Assembly: GCF_000383915.1 (NCBI RefSeq)
Contig: NZ_KB912942.1
Location: 8,512,470 to 8,576,469, forward strand
Length of the DNA stretch: 64,000 nt
DNA from: Amycolatopsis benzoatilytica AK 16/65
GTDB lineage: Bacteria > Actinomycetota > Actinomycetes > Mycobacteriales > Pseudonocardiaceae
Reading direction: 5' to 3'
The translations under genes were made by a program, and so were the position numbers. Positions within the stretch are counted from its first letter, which is position 1. Every line of letters starts with the position of its first letter. Positions 36,011 to 44,468 of this stretch are shown piece by piece. The notes under the pieces were generated by a model. The model searched no databases. It worked only from the letters and a program-made list of their open reading frames with translations, and had not been told where the DNA came from.

Positions 36011-36346
36011 ATGGGCAGGCAGGCGACGGAGATGCTCAAGGGGACCCTGGAAGGCATCGTCCTGGCGGTCCTCGCCGGGCGGGCCGCCTATGGCTACGAG
36101 ATCACCGCGTGGCTGCGGGAGCAGGGGTTCTCCGACATCGCCGAGGGCACGGTCTACGCGCTGCTCGTGCGGATCGAACAACGCGGTCTCGTCGACGTCG
36201 AGAAGGTCCCGTCCGAGAAGGGGCCGCCGCGGAAGGTCTACTCGTTGAACGCGCGGGGACGGGAGAGCCTGGGCGAGTTCTGGCGGAACTGGACGTTTCT
36301 CGCCGACCGGCTCGAGCGGCTTCGGGGCGCGGGGACAGGGGAGTGA
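36011..36346 (+). CDS. PadR-family transcriptional regulator
   Basis: A 111-residue PadR protein. The winged helix spans about 8-80: LKGTLEGIVLAVLAGRAAYGYEI, AEGTVYALLVRIEQRGLVDVE and PPRKVYSLNARGRESL. The remaining C-terminal helix should mediate dimerisation, as in the short LmrR-like PadR-s1 type that senses drugs directly. It heads an operon with a DUF1048 protein and an ABC exporter (gaps of 3 to 10 bases or overlaps), so it probably represses its own exporter until a ligand binds. GAAGGG lies 6 bases before the ATG. Confidence 0.92.
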   Translation: MGRQATEMLKGTLEGIVLAVLAGRAAYGYEITAWLREQGFSDIAEGTVYALLVRIEQRGLVDVEKVPSEKGPPRKVYSLNARGRESLGEFWRNWTFLADRLERLRGAGTGE

Positions 36347-36349
36347 GCC

Positions 36350-36742
36350 ATGGAAACGGAAGCAGGGGAAGTCAAGAACCGGTATCTCCGGTACTTGGAG
36401 GCGATCACCGGATCTCTGGAGGACAAAAAGCGCTACCGGCGCTACAAGGCGCGGATTGAGGACCTGCCGTCCGATCACCGGACCGCGGCCAAGGCGTTGC
36501 AGCGGTATCTGCAGTACTTCGGGCCCGGCACGTCGGACAATCACCTGACGATGCTGGACGATCTCGCCGACCTGTTCGAGCAGGCCGTGGCCGACGGGAC
36601 GTCGGTGCGCGACATCGTCGGCGACGATCCGGTCGAGTTCGCGGAGGTGTTTCTCCGCAACTATCCCGAAGGCAGCTGGATCGCCCGCGAACGAGCCCGG
36701 CTGGCCGAAGCGATCGACCGCGCCGCCGGCGGTGCGCTGTGA
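36350..36742 (+). CDS. DUF1048 family protein
   Basis: A 130-residue helical protein of the DUF1048 family, commonly found next to PadR regulators and ABC transporters. Blocks are YLRYLEAITGSLEDKKRYRRYKARIEDLP, a central DLADLFEQAVADGTSVRDIVGDDPVEFAEVF and the C-terminal NYPEGSWIARERARL. Its function is unknown; the genomic association suggests a membrane-proximal partner or signalling helix bundle. It starts 3 bases after PadR and its stop overlaps the ABC ATPase GTG. Confidence 0.88.
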   Translation: METEAGEVKNRYLRYLEAITGSLEDKKRYRRYKARIEDLPSDHRTAAKALQRYLQYFGPGTSDNHLTMLDDLADLFEQAVADGTSVRDIVGDDPVEFAEVFLRNYPEGSWIARERARLAEAIDRAAGGAL

Positions 36743-37497
36743 CCGCGGCGATCCGGGTGCGCGGGCTGGAAAAGTCGTACGGGAAACTGGACGTGCTGCG
36801 CGGAGTCGACTTCGAGGTCGCGCGCGGCAGCATCTTCGCGCTGCTCGGGTCCAACGGCGCGGGCAAGACCACGGTCGTGCGCATCCTGTCCACCTTGCTC
36901 AAAGCCGGCGCAGGGCAGGCAGAGGTGAACGGGTTCGACGTGGCGAGCCAGGCGGCGCGGGTGCGCGAGTCGATCAGCCTCACCGGGCAGTTCGCGGCGG
37001 TGGACGAGATCCTCACCGGGCGCGAAAACCTGGTGCTGGTCGGCAAGCTCCGGCATCTGAAGAACCCGGGCGGGATCGCCGACGAGCTGCTGGAGCGGTT
37101 TTCGCTGACCGGCGCCGGGGGCCGGAAAGTCTCGACCTACTCCGGGGGGATGCGCCGGCGGCTCGACATCGCGATGAGCCTGATCGGGAATCCGCCGGTG
37201 ATCTTCCTCGACGAGCCGACCACCGGGCTCGATCCGCAGGCGCGCAACGAGGTCTGGCAGGCGGTCGAGGAACTCGCCGCAGAGGGCGGCACGGTGCTGC
37301 TGACCACCCAGTACCTGGAGGAAGCCGAGCGCCTCGCCGACCGGATCGCGATCCTGCACGAAGGACGGGTACTGGTAAACGGCACGCTCGCCGAGCTCAA
37401 GCAGCTGCTGCCGCCGGCGAAGGTCGAGTACGTGGAAAAGCAGCCGACGCTCGAGGACGTCTTCTTCTCCCTCGTCGGCAACGGCGCTACCGAGTGA
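36739..37497 (+). CDS. ABC transporter ATPase (DrrA-like drug/lipid export)
   Basis: The 252-residue ATPase has Walker A LLGSNGAGKTTV near 35-46, the signature TYSGGMRRRLDIAMSL near 136 and Walker B VIFLDEPTTGLDPQAR near 156, with the H-loop replaced by TQYLEEAERLAD as in DrrA-type exporters. The start GTG overlaps the DUF1048 stop. A C-terminal YVEKQPTLEDVFFSL block is the DrrA/CcmA tail. It energises export by the following ABC-2 permease. The substrate could be a drug-like molecule sensed by PadR. Confidence 0.93.
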   Translation: MTAAIRVRGLEKSYGKLDVLRGVDFEVARGSIFALLGSNGAGKTTVVRILSTLLKAGAGQAEVNGFDVASQAARVRESISLTGQFAAVDEILTGRENLVLVGKLRHLKNPGGIADELLERFSLTGAGGRKVSTYSGGMRRRLDIAMSLIGNPPVIFLDEPTTGLDPQARNEVWQAVEELAAEGGTVLLTTQYLEEAERLADRIAILHEGRVLVNGTLAELKQLLPPAKVEYVEKQPTLEDVFFSLVGNGATE

Positions 37498-37507
37498 GGG
37501 GACGATC

Positions 37508-38272
37508 GTGAACACGCACTTCTTCGGCGACTGCTTTGTCCTGTTAGGCCGGTCGCTGCGGCACATCACCCGCAGCCTGGACACCGTCATCACCACCACG
37601 ATCACCCCGATCTTCATGTTGCTGCTGTTCGTCTACGTGCTCGGCGGCGCGATCAAGACCGGGACCGGCTCCTCCTACGTCAGCTACCTGCTGCCCGGCA
37701 TCCTGCTCATCACCATCGCGTCCGGCATCTCCTACACCGCGTTCCGGCTCTTCCTCGACCTGAAGGGCGGCATCTTCGAACGCTTCCAGTCGATGCCGAT
37801 CGCCCGGTCGGCGGTGCTGTGGGCGCATGTGCTGACCTCGGTGGCGGCGAACCTGGTCTCGGTCGCGGTGGTCGTGCTGGTCGCGTTGGCGATGGGCTTT
37901 CGCACCGGAGCCGGACCGCTGGCCTGGCTCGCCGTCCTCGGCCTGGTGGTGCTGGTGACGCTGGCGCTGACCTGGGTCGCGGTGATCCCCGGGCTCACCG
38001 CGAAAACCGCGGACGGCGCGAGTGCGTTCTCCTATCCGCTCATCTTCCTGCCGTTCATCAGCTCGGCGTTCGTCCCGACCGGGACGATGCCCGGACCGGT
38101 GCGCGCGTTCGCCGAGCATCAACCGGTGACGTCGATCGTCAACACCGTCCGGGCGCTGTTCGCCCAGCAGCCGGTCGGCTCCGGCATCTGGGTCGCGCTC
38201 GCCTGGTGCGCCGGGACCCTGGTGGTGGCGTACTTCTTCGCCACGGCGATCTACCGCCGCAAGATCTCCTAA
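37508..38272 (+). CDS. ABC-2 type permease (DrrB-like)
   Basis: A 254-residue membrane protein with about six helices. The DrrB signature near the middle is FRLFLDLKGGIFERFQSMPIARSAVLWAHV, and the region FLPFISSAFVPTGTMPGPVRAFAEHQPVT is typical of ABC-2 permeases. The GTG start is preceded by GAGGGGACG. With the DrrA-like ATPase it forms an exporter. The stop codon overlaps the convergent stop of the large ABC exporter gene by 3 bases. Confidence 0.92.
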   Translation: MNTHFFGDCFVLLGRSLRHITRSLDTVITTTITPIFMLLLFVYVLGGAIKTGTGSSYVSYLLPGILLITIASGISYTAFRLFLDLKGGIFERFQSMPIARSAVLWAHVLTSVAANLVSVAVVVLVALAMGFRTGAGPLAWLAVLGLVVLVTLALTWVAVIPGLTAKTADGASAFSYPLIFLPFISSAFVPTGTMPGPVRAFAEHQPVTSIVNTVRALFAQQPVGSGIWVALAWCAGTLVVAYFFATAIYRRKIS

Positions 38273-41200
38273 CCCAGCGCCCACAAGCGGGCGTAGTGGC
38301 CCCCGGCCGCGACCAGTTCCTGGTGGGTGCCTTCTTCGACGATCCGGCCGTGGTCGAGCACCACGATCCGGTCCGCTTTCGCCGCGGTGGCCAGCCGGTG
38401 CGCGACCACGAAGGTGGTGCGCCGGCGGGCCAGGTGCTCGGTAGCGCGCAGCACCGTCGCCTCGGTGGCCGGGTCCAGCGCGGCGGTCGCTTCGTCCAGC
38501 AGCAGGACGTCCGGGTCGACCAGTTCGGCCCGGGCCAGCGCGACCAGCTGCCGTTGCCCGGCGGACAGCGAACGCCCGCGTTCGCCCACTGGCTGCCGGA
38601 AACCGGCGGGCAGGGCAGCGACACCGTCCAGCGCGCCGACTGCGCGTACGGCCGCCTCGACCTCCGCGTCGGTGGCTTCGGGCCGGCCGTACCGCACGTT
38701 GTCCGCGACGGTGCCGGAGAACAGGTGCGCTTCCTGCGGCACCACGCCCATCCGCGCGCGCAGCGAGGGCAGGTCGTACTCGCGTACGTCCACACCGTCG
38801 ATCAGCACCGCGCCGCCGGTAGCGTCGTAGTAGCGCGCGACGAGCTTCACCGCGGTGGATTTGCCCGCACCGGTCGCCCCGACCAGCGCGACGGTCTCGC
38901 CGGGCGAGACGTCGAGCACCAGGTGTTCCAGCGCGGGCTTTTCCGCTCCGGCGTAAGAGAAGTCGACGTCTTTGAACCGGACCTCGCCGGTCAAGTGCTC
39001 GGGCAGCGGGACCGGTTTCTCCGCGGCAGGCACCGAGGTCGGCGTGCGCAGCAGGTCGCCGATGCGGCTCAGGCCGACGCGCGCCTGCTGGTAGCCGTCG
39101 AACACCGACGACAGCTGCTGGATCGGCGAGAAGAACTGCTGCAGGTACAACAGGAATCCCAGCAGCACGCCGGCTTCGAGGGTGCCTCCCGCGACGCGGT
39201 GGGCACCGACGACGAGCACCGTGGTGGTCGCGAGATCCGACAACAGCGACACCAGCGGGAAGTACGTCGCGATATACCGCTGCGCGCGCAGCCGGGATCG
39301 CCGGTAGTCGTCACTGCGTGACGCGAACACGGCAGCCGAACGCTCTTCGCGGGTGTACGCCTGAGCGACGCGCAGGCCGCTGACGTTCTCCTGCATGTCC
39401 GCGTTGACGACGCTCACCTTCTCGCGGGCCTCGCTGTACGCGCGCGATGCGACCCGCCGGAATACCAGCGTGGCGACGAGCAGGATCGGCAGCATGGCCA
39501 GTGCGTACAGCGCCAGCGCGGCATCGGTGACCAGCAGTGCGACCGTGATGCCGACCAGAGTGAGCGCGCTGACGACCGCGGTGGCGAGGCCGGTCTGCAG
39601 GAAGGTGGACAGCGCGTCGACGTCTGTGGTCATCCGGGTCATGATCTTCCCGGACAGTTCGCGCTCGTAATAGTCCAGGCCGAGCCGTTGCAGGTGTGCG
39701 TAACTGCGCACGCGCAGCGAATACAGCACGGTCTCGCCCACTCGCGCGGTGAGCCGGGTCTGCCAGCGCACCACGAACCAGTCGGCCGCGACCACCAGCG
39801 CGCCGATGCCGGCCAGCAGCCACACCACGCTCGCGACGCCGGGCAGCACGCCGTGGTCGACCCCGCGCTGGTACAAAGCGGGCAACGCGAGCGAGGCCAG
39901 CGCGTCCGCCGCGACCAGGGCGATCACCCCGACGAGCGGCCAGCGCACCGGACGCAGCAGCCGGGCCAGCCGGAACGCCGGGTCGGGCGCGGTCGAGTCC
40001 ACTTCGGACAGCTGAGGCCGGTCGAGGGCCGGCGGCAACCGGCGGACGCCTTCGAGCAGCTCAGGGGTCGGCGGAACGTCCGCGCCGCCGCTGCCCGCGA
40101 AGCCGGAACCGCCGCCAGGCGTGCCGCCGCGAGCCTGCGCGGCCTCGGCCAGCGCATCGACCTCGTCGCGTTCGTCGTGCGGCCAGAGCGCCGGGGTAGT
40201 GCCGTCCGTGCCCGGTTCGAGGTTCTCGCAGCGGTGCGGCTTTTCGACGTCGTCGTCCGGCCCGGCGACCAGTTCGCGGAACAGCGGGCAGCGGGCGAGC
40301 AGCTCTTGTTCGGTGCCGACGTCCACGACTCGGCCCTGGTCGAGCACCGCGATCCGGTCCGCCAGCTGCAACGTGGACCGCCGGTGCGCGATCAGCAGCG
40401 TGGTGCGCTCGGCGGTGACCGCCCGCAGCGTGTCGTGGATCGCCGCTTCGGTGACGGTGTCGATCGCGGAGGTGGCGTCGTCCAGGATCAGCACGCGCGG
40501 GTCAGTGAGCAGCGCACGGGCGAGACCCAGCCGCTGCCGCTGGCCGCCGGACAGCGTGAGACCGCGCTCGCCGACCTCGGTGGCATAGCCGTCGGGCAGC
40601 GCCCGGATGAACCCGTCCGCTTCGGCGGCGCGGGCCGCGGCGAAGACTTCCTCGTCGCTCGCGTCCGGCCGGCCGTAGGCGATGTTGTCGCGGACCGAGG
40701 TCGAGAACAGGAAGGCTTCCTCGAAGACCACGCCGATGGCTTGGCGGAGGTCTTTCAGTGCCGCGTCGCGCACATCGAGGCCGCCGACTCGCACGGCGCC
40801 TTCGTGCACGTCGTAAAACCGGGGCAGCAGCATGGAAATCGTGGATTTGCCGGACCCGGCGGTGCCGACCAGCGCGAGCGTTTCGCCCGGATTCGCGGTG
40901 AGCGTCAGGCCGTTCAGCACCGGGTCGGTGCGGGTGTAGCCGAACTTCACGTCTTCCAGCTCGACCCCGAGCGCGCCCGGCGGCAGCGGCCGCGCGTCCG
41001 GGCTGTCGGTGACCTCGGGCTGCGCGTCGATCAGCTCGTACACTCGCTCCGCGCCGGCGCGGGTGAGCTGCGCCTGCACGACCAGCCCGGACAGGAACCG
41101 CGCCGGCCCGATCAGCGCGGCGAGGTAGGTCGCGAACGCGAGGAAGGTGCCGAGGCTGATTTCCCCGTTCAACGCGAGCAGGCCGCCGATCGCCAGCACC

Positions 41201-42024
41201 GCGACCTGTCCGGCGGCGGGCAGCGCCGACGTGGTCGCAGTCGGCAACGCGGACAGCTTCGCCGCCCGCAACCGTTCGGCGAACAACTTGCGGGCCGTGC
41301 GCTCCAGCCGTGACACCTCGCGCGCTTCCTGCCCGAAGCCCTTTACGACGCGCACGCCGGTGACCGTCTCTTCGACCTGCTGCGCGACGTCCGCCGCGCG
41401 TTGCTGCGCGGACCAGGTCGCCGGGAACAGCCGCCGCCGGCTCATCCCCACCACGATGCCGACCGCCGGCGCGACCACCAATGCGATCAGCGTGAGCAGC
41501 GGCGACATCCACAGCATCGCTCCGAGCGACAGCACCGCGAAGATCACCGACCCGGCGGACAACGGCACCTGCATCAGCAGACCGGTGACCAACTGCAGGT
41601 CCGAAATCGCTCGCGAGACGACTTGGCCGGTGCGTAACGCGTCCTGTTTGCCGCCGTCTAGCCGGGAAACGGCGCCGAACACCCGGTTTCGCAGATCGTG
41701 CTGGACGTCCAGCGCCAGCCGTCCGCCGACGTAGCGGCGCAGAAACGCCGAAGCGAACGCGACCACCTGCAACGCGACCAGCGCGACCGCGAGCCCGGTC
41801 AGCTGGCCGGTGTGCCCGGCCACCGCGTCGTCCACCGCGGACCGCACCAGCAGCGGACTGGCCGCCTGCACGCCGACGCTCAGGATCGCGGCAGTCAGCG
41901 AGAGCACTACCACCCCGCGGTGCTGCCAGCAGGCAGCACTCAACCGGCGCACCCAGCCGACCGGCTGAGGCGCCGTCCCGGCAACCGGACGGTGTTGACG
42001 CGCGGGCGTCGCAGTGGTGGTCAC
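38269..42024 (-). CDS. Fused ABC exporter with two TMD-NBD halves and one degenerate ATP site
   Basis: This 1251-residue protein is a complete exporter in one chain: TMD1 (about 40-330), NBD1 (about 355-590), an acidic Gly/Pro linker (about 590-680), TMD2 (about 690-1000) and NBD2 (about 1015-1245). NBD1 has VGTAGSGKST, the signature LSGGQRQR and Walker B VLILDDATSAID, with Asp in place of the catalytic Glu. NBD2 has VGATGAGKST, the signature LSAGQRQL and VLLLDEATAALD. The degenerate site (NBD1 Walker with NBD2 signature) and the consensus site are therefore asymmetric, as in heterodimeric exporters. M. tuberculosis Rv1272c/Rv1273c are apparent separate counterparts. The substrate may be lipid or drug. 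Confidence 0.93.
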   Translation of the reverse strand: MTTTATPARQHRPVAGTAPQPVGWVRRLSAACWQHRGVVVLSLTAAILSVGVQAASPLLVRSAVDDAVAGHTGQLTGLAVALVALQVVAFASAFLRRYVGGRLALDVQHDLRNRVFGAVSRLDGGKQDALRTGQVVSRAISDLQLVTGLLMQVPLSAGSVIFAVLSLGAMLWMSPLLTLIALVVAPAVGIVVGMSRRRLFPATWSAQQRAADVAQQVEETVTGVRVVKGFGQEAREVSRLERTARKLFAERLRAAKLSALPTATTSALPAAGQVAVLAIGGLLALNGEISLGTFLAFATYLAALIGPARFLSGLVVQAQLTRAGAERVYELIDAQPEVTDSPDARPLPPGALGVELEDVKFGYTRTDPVLNGLTLTANPGETLALVGTAGSGKSTISMLLPRFYDVHEGAVRVGGLDVRDAALKDLRQAIGVVFEEAFLFSTSVRDNIAYGRPDASDEEVFAAARAAEADGFIRALPDGYATEVGERGLTLSGGQRQRLGLARALLTDPRVLILDDATSAIDTVTEAAIHDTLRAVTAERTTLLIAHRRSTLQLADRIAVLDQGRVVDVGTEQELLARCPLFRELVAGPDDDVEKPHRCENLEPGTDGTTPALWPHDERDEVDALAEAAQARGGTPGGGSGFAGSGGADVPPTPELLEGVRRLPPALDRPQLSEVDSTAPDPAFRLARLLRPVRWPLVGVIALVAADALASLALPALYQRGVDHGVLPGVASVVWLLAGIGALVVAADWFVVRWQTRLTARVGETVLYSLRVRSYAHLQRLGLDYYERELSGKIMTRMTTDVDALSTFLQTGLATAVVSALTLVGITVALLVTDAALALYALAMLPILLVATLVFRRVASRAYSEAREKVSVVNADMQENVSGLRVAQAYTREERSAAVFASRSDDYRRSRLRAQRYIATYFPLVSLLSDLATTTVLVVGAHRVAGGTLEAGVLLGFLLYLQQFFSPIQQLSSVFDGYQQARVGLSRIGDLLRTPTSVPAAEKPVPLPEHLTGEVRFKDVDFSYAGAEKPALEHLVLDVSPGETVALVGATGAGKSTAVKLVARYYDATGGAVLIDGVDVREYDLPSLRARMGVVPQEAHLFSGTVADNVRYGRPEATDAEVEAAVRAVGALDGVAALPAGFRQPVGERGRSLSAGQRQLVALARAELVDPDVLLLDEATAALDPATEATVLRATEHLARRRTTFVVAHRLATAAKADRIVVLDHGRIVEEGTHQELVAAGGHYARLWALG

Positions 42025-42393
42025 ATCAGAAGCCTAGGGACGGGGACCGACACTTTATTCCCGAGCGGCCGCCGCGCCGCGACCCGCCGGAGACTCCCGG
42101 CAGCCCGTTTTCCTGCGCGCCAAGACAGCGTGACGAAGGGCACGCTGCCCTCCGCAGGGGGTCCGGAGGGCCTCCGGAGCGCACAGATGCCGAGGTGGAG
42201 CGGCATAACCGGAAGGTTGAACTTTCATCCGTGCCGCCAGGTAAACGCACGGCAATTCCACCCCCGGGCGAGCACTTCCGGCGAATGTTCTTTAAGCTGG
42301 TACTCGGCGACCCGCTCCCAGTGACCCCCAGGCTGGTTGAGCGGGTCGCCCCTTTAGTTCGGGCTCCCTCAGATCTTGTGGCATCGTGGCAAG
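42025..42393 (+). other. Leader gap of the response regulator with a 12-bp hairpin
   Basis: A 369-base divergent interval. It holds GGCATAACCGGAAGGT (also present at 29908-29923) and a perfect 12-bp inverted repeat at 42306-42317 and 42339-42350 (GGCGACCCGCTC and complement) with a 21-base loop, 44 bases before the response regulator ATG. No gene is seen. Confidence 0.5.
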
Positions 42394-43071
42394 ATGCGGA
42401 TCTTGCTCGTGGAGGATGAACAACGGCTGGCCGAAGCGCTGCGGGCGGGGCTCACCGCCGAGGGCTACGCCGTCGATGTCGCCCACCACGGGCGGGACGC
42501 GCTCTGGCACGCCTTCGAGCACCCTTACTCCGCGATCATCCTCGACATCATGCTGCCCGGCCTCAATGGCTACCGCGTCTGCCGCCGGCTGCGGGACGAG
42601 GGCAACACCACCCCGATCCTGATGCTGACTGCCAAGGACAGCGAGGACGACGAGATCGAGGCCCTCGACACCGGTGCCGACGACTTCCTTTCCAAGCCCT
42701 TCTCCTACGGCGTCCTGCTCTCCCGCCTGCGCGCGCTCATCCGCCGCGGCGGCACCACCCGGCCGGGGCTTCTCAAGCTGGGGGATCTCGAGCTCGACCA
42801 GGCCAGCCGGACCTGCCGGCGAGGCACCGCCGACATCACCCTCACCTGCAAGGAGTTCACTCTCCTCGCCTACCTGATGCAGCGGCCCGGGCAAGTCGTC
42901 ACCAAGGCCGAGCTGCTCGACAACCTGTGGGACTTCGCCGCCTCCGCGACCGCCAACCTCGTCGAGGTCCACGTCAGCGCGTTGCGCCGCAAGATCGACC
43001 TCCCGTTCGGTGCCGAGACCATCCGGACGGTGCGCGGCGCCGGCTACCACGTGGTGACGGCGGGTGCCTGA
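42394..43071 (+). CDS. OmpR-family response regulator
   Basis: This 225-residue regulator has a receiver domain with the acidic pocket EDE at 8-10, phosphorylation Asp51 in IILDIMLPGLNGY, and Lys in LSKPFSYGVLL near 99-108. The C-terminal winged helix contains LTCKEFTLLAYLMQRPGQVVTK and ETIRTVRGAGYHVV. All phosphorylation residues are intact. The ATG at 42394 gives MRILLVEDEQ. Its stop overlaps the GTG of a histidine kinase gene that is broken, so the regulator may be an orphan. TTAAG repeats near 44420 could be its target. Confidence 0.95.
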   Translation: MRILLVEDEQRLAEALRAGLTAEGYAVDVAHHGRDALWHAFEHPYSAIILDIMLPGLNGYRVCRRLRDEGNTTPILMLTAKDSEDDEIEALDTGADDFLSKPFSYGVLLSRLRALIRRGGTTRPGLLKLGDLELDQASRTCRRGTADITLTCKEFTLLAYLMQRPGQVVTKAELLDNLWDFAASATANLVEVHVSALRRKIDLPFGAETIRTVRGAGYHVVTAGA

Positions 43072-44423
43072 CTTCTGGCGCACCACCCGTTTCCGCGTCG
43101 CGGTGATGGCCTTCGCCGCGTCCGGCGCTTCGCTGGGAGCCATGTCGGGGTGGTTCGTGCTCCACGCGCAGAGCCGGCTCGAGAACGTCGCCGCGCGGTT
43201 CGCCGCCGCCGACGCCGACGCCGACGCGATCGTGCAGTTGCTGAACAACGGCACCCGGCCCGCGGACCTGCGGCTGCTTGTGCGCGACTCGATCTACGAG
43301 ATCAAGGACCGCTCGGGTACCTCCGTCGCCTCCTGCCCGGCCCTGCGCGAAGGCACCCTGTCCGCGTACGACACCGAGGTGACCTTGCGGTCGTACCAGA
43401 TCGACCGGACCAGCCAAGCGTCCGTCGGCTGCACCTCCGAACTGGCCGGCGCCGAAGACGACCTGACCCTGCACGTCGTCCACGCCGACAGCGGCACCGG
43501 CGGATACGCCGTGTACGCCGGCGTGCAGCTCGATCCCGAAGCCCGGGCGGCCGTCGACTCCCTCAGAACTGTTCTTGCGCCCGGCGTCCCGGGGGTCGCG
43601 CTGCTCATCGGCGTTCTCGCGTGGCTGGCCGTCCGCCGGTCGCTGCACCCAGTCGAGGCTATCCGCTGCGAAATCGCCGAGATCGGCGCGCACAACCTGA
43701 GCCGGCCGCGTCCCCGCACTGCGTACCGGGGACGAGATCGCGCGTCTCGCCGAGACGATGAACACCATGCTCATGCGGCTCGACGAGGCCGTCACGCGGC
43801 AGAGCCGATTCACCTCCGACGCGTCGCATGAGCTGCGCACCCCGCTCGCGTCGCTGCGGACGCAGCTCGAGGTGCTGCTCGCCCACCCCGACCGCCTCGA
43901 TTGGCATCACACCTGCGAGAACGCACTGCTCGACGTCACTCGGCTGCAGGACCTCGTCGCCGACCTCGTGCTGCTCGGCAAGCTCGACTATGCCGGGCCC
44001 GACCTCCATTCGCCCGTGTCACTGTCCGAAGTGGTCGACGCCGTCGCGGCCGGGCGAGCCGAGATCGAGGTGAGCGGGGCACCTGAGGTCCTCGGGCACC
44101 GGTCGCGACTGGAACGGCTCGTCCGCAACCTCGTCGACAACGCCCAGCGGTACGCGAAGTCCCGGGTCGTCGTGGAGGTGTCCGCAGTGGATGGTTGGGC
44201 GGTGCTGTCGGTCACAGACGACGGGCCCGGCGTACCCGAAGCGGACCGGCAGCGCATCTTCGACCGGTTCGTCTGTCTTGACGACGCCTAGGCCCGCGAC
44301 GGCGGCGGATCGGGGCTGGGCCTGGCAATCGTCGCCGACATCGCCCGCGCCCACGGCGGCACGGCCGAACTCGAAGGGGGAAGCCGGTTCGTCGTCCGGC
44401 TGCCGGAGCTGAAGGGGTCTTAA
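43064..44423 (+). pseudogene. Broken sensor histidine kinase, partner of the response regulator
   Basis: The N-terminal part (two membrane segments at about 11-33 and 165-185 flanking a sensor domain) is in frame from the GTG at 43064 to about 43715. The frame then shifts by one base: the HAMP continuation LRTGDEIARLAETMNTML, the phosphoacceptor SDASHELRTPLA and the ATPase LVRNLVDNAQRY/DDGPGVP are in another frame. A TAG at 44289-44291 interrupts the kinase before the G2 box. The same frame after the stop encodes GGGSGLGLAIV and RFVVRLPEL, ending at 44423. Two independent lesions make a sequencing error unlikely to explain both. Confidence 0.85.
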
Positions 44424-44444
44424 GTCGCCTTAAGGCTCGGTTCA
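44420..44444 (+). promoter_or_regulatory. Three 10-bp spaced half-sites upstream of the acyltransferase gene
   Basis: TTAAG at 44420 and 44430 and GTTCA at 44440 are spaced exactly 10 bases. Tandem half-sites at 10-11 bp spacing are the usual mode of OmpR/PhoB-family binding, and an OmpR-type regulator is encoded upstream. The site begins 49 bases before the acyltransferase start. Confidence 0.5.
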
Positions 44445-44468
44445 GCGTCCAAGATCGACGCTGCGGGT

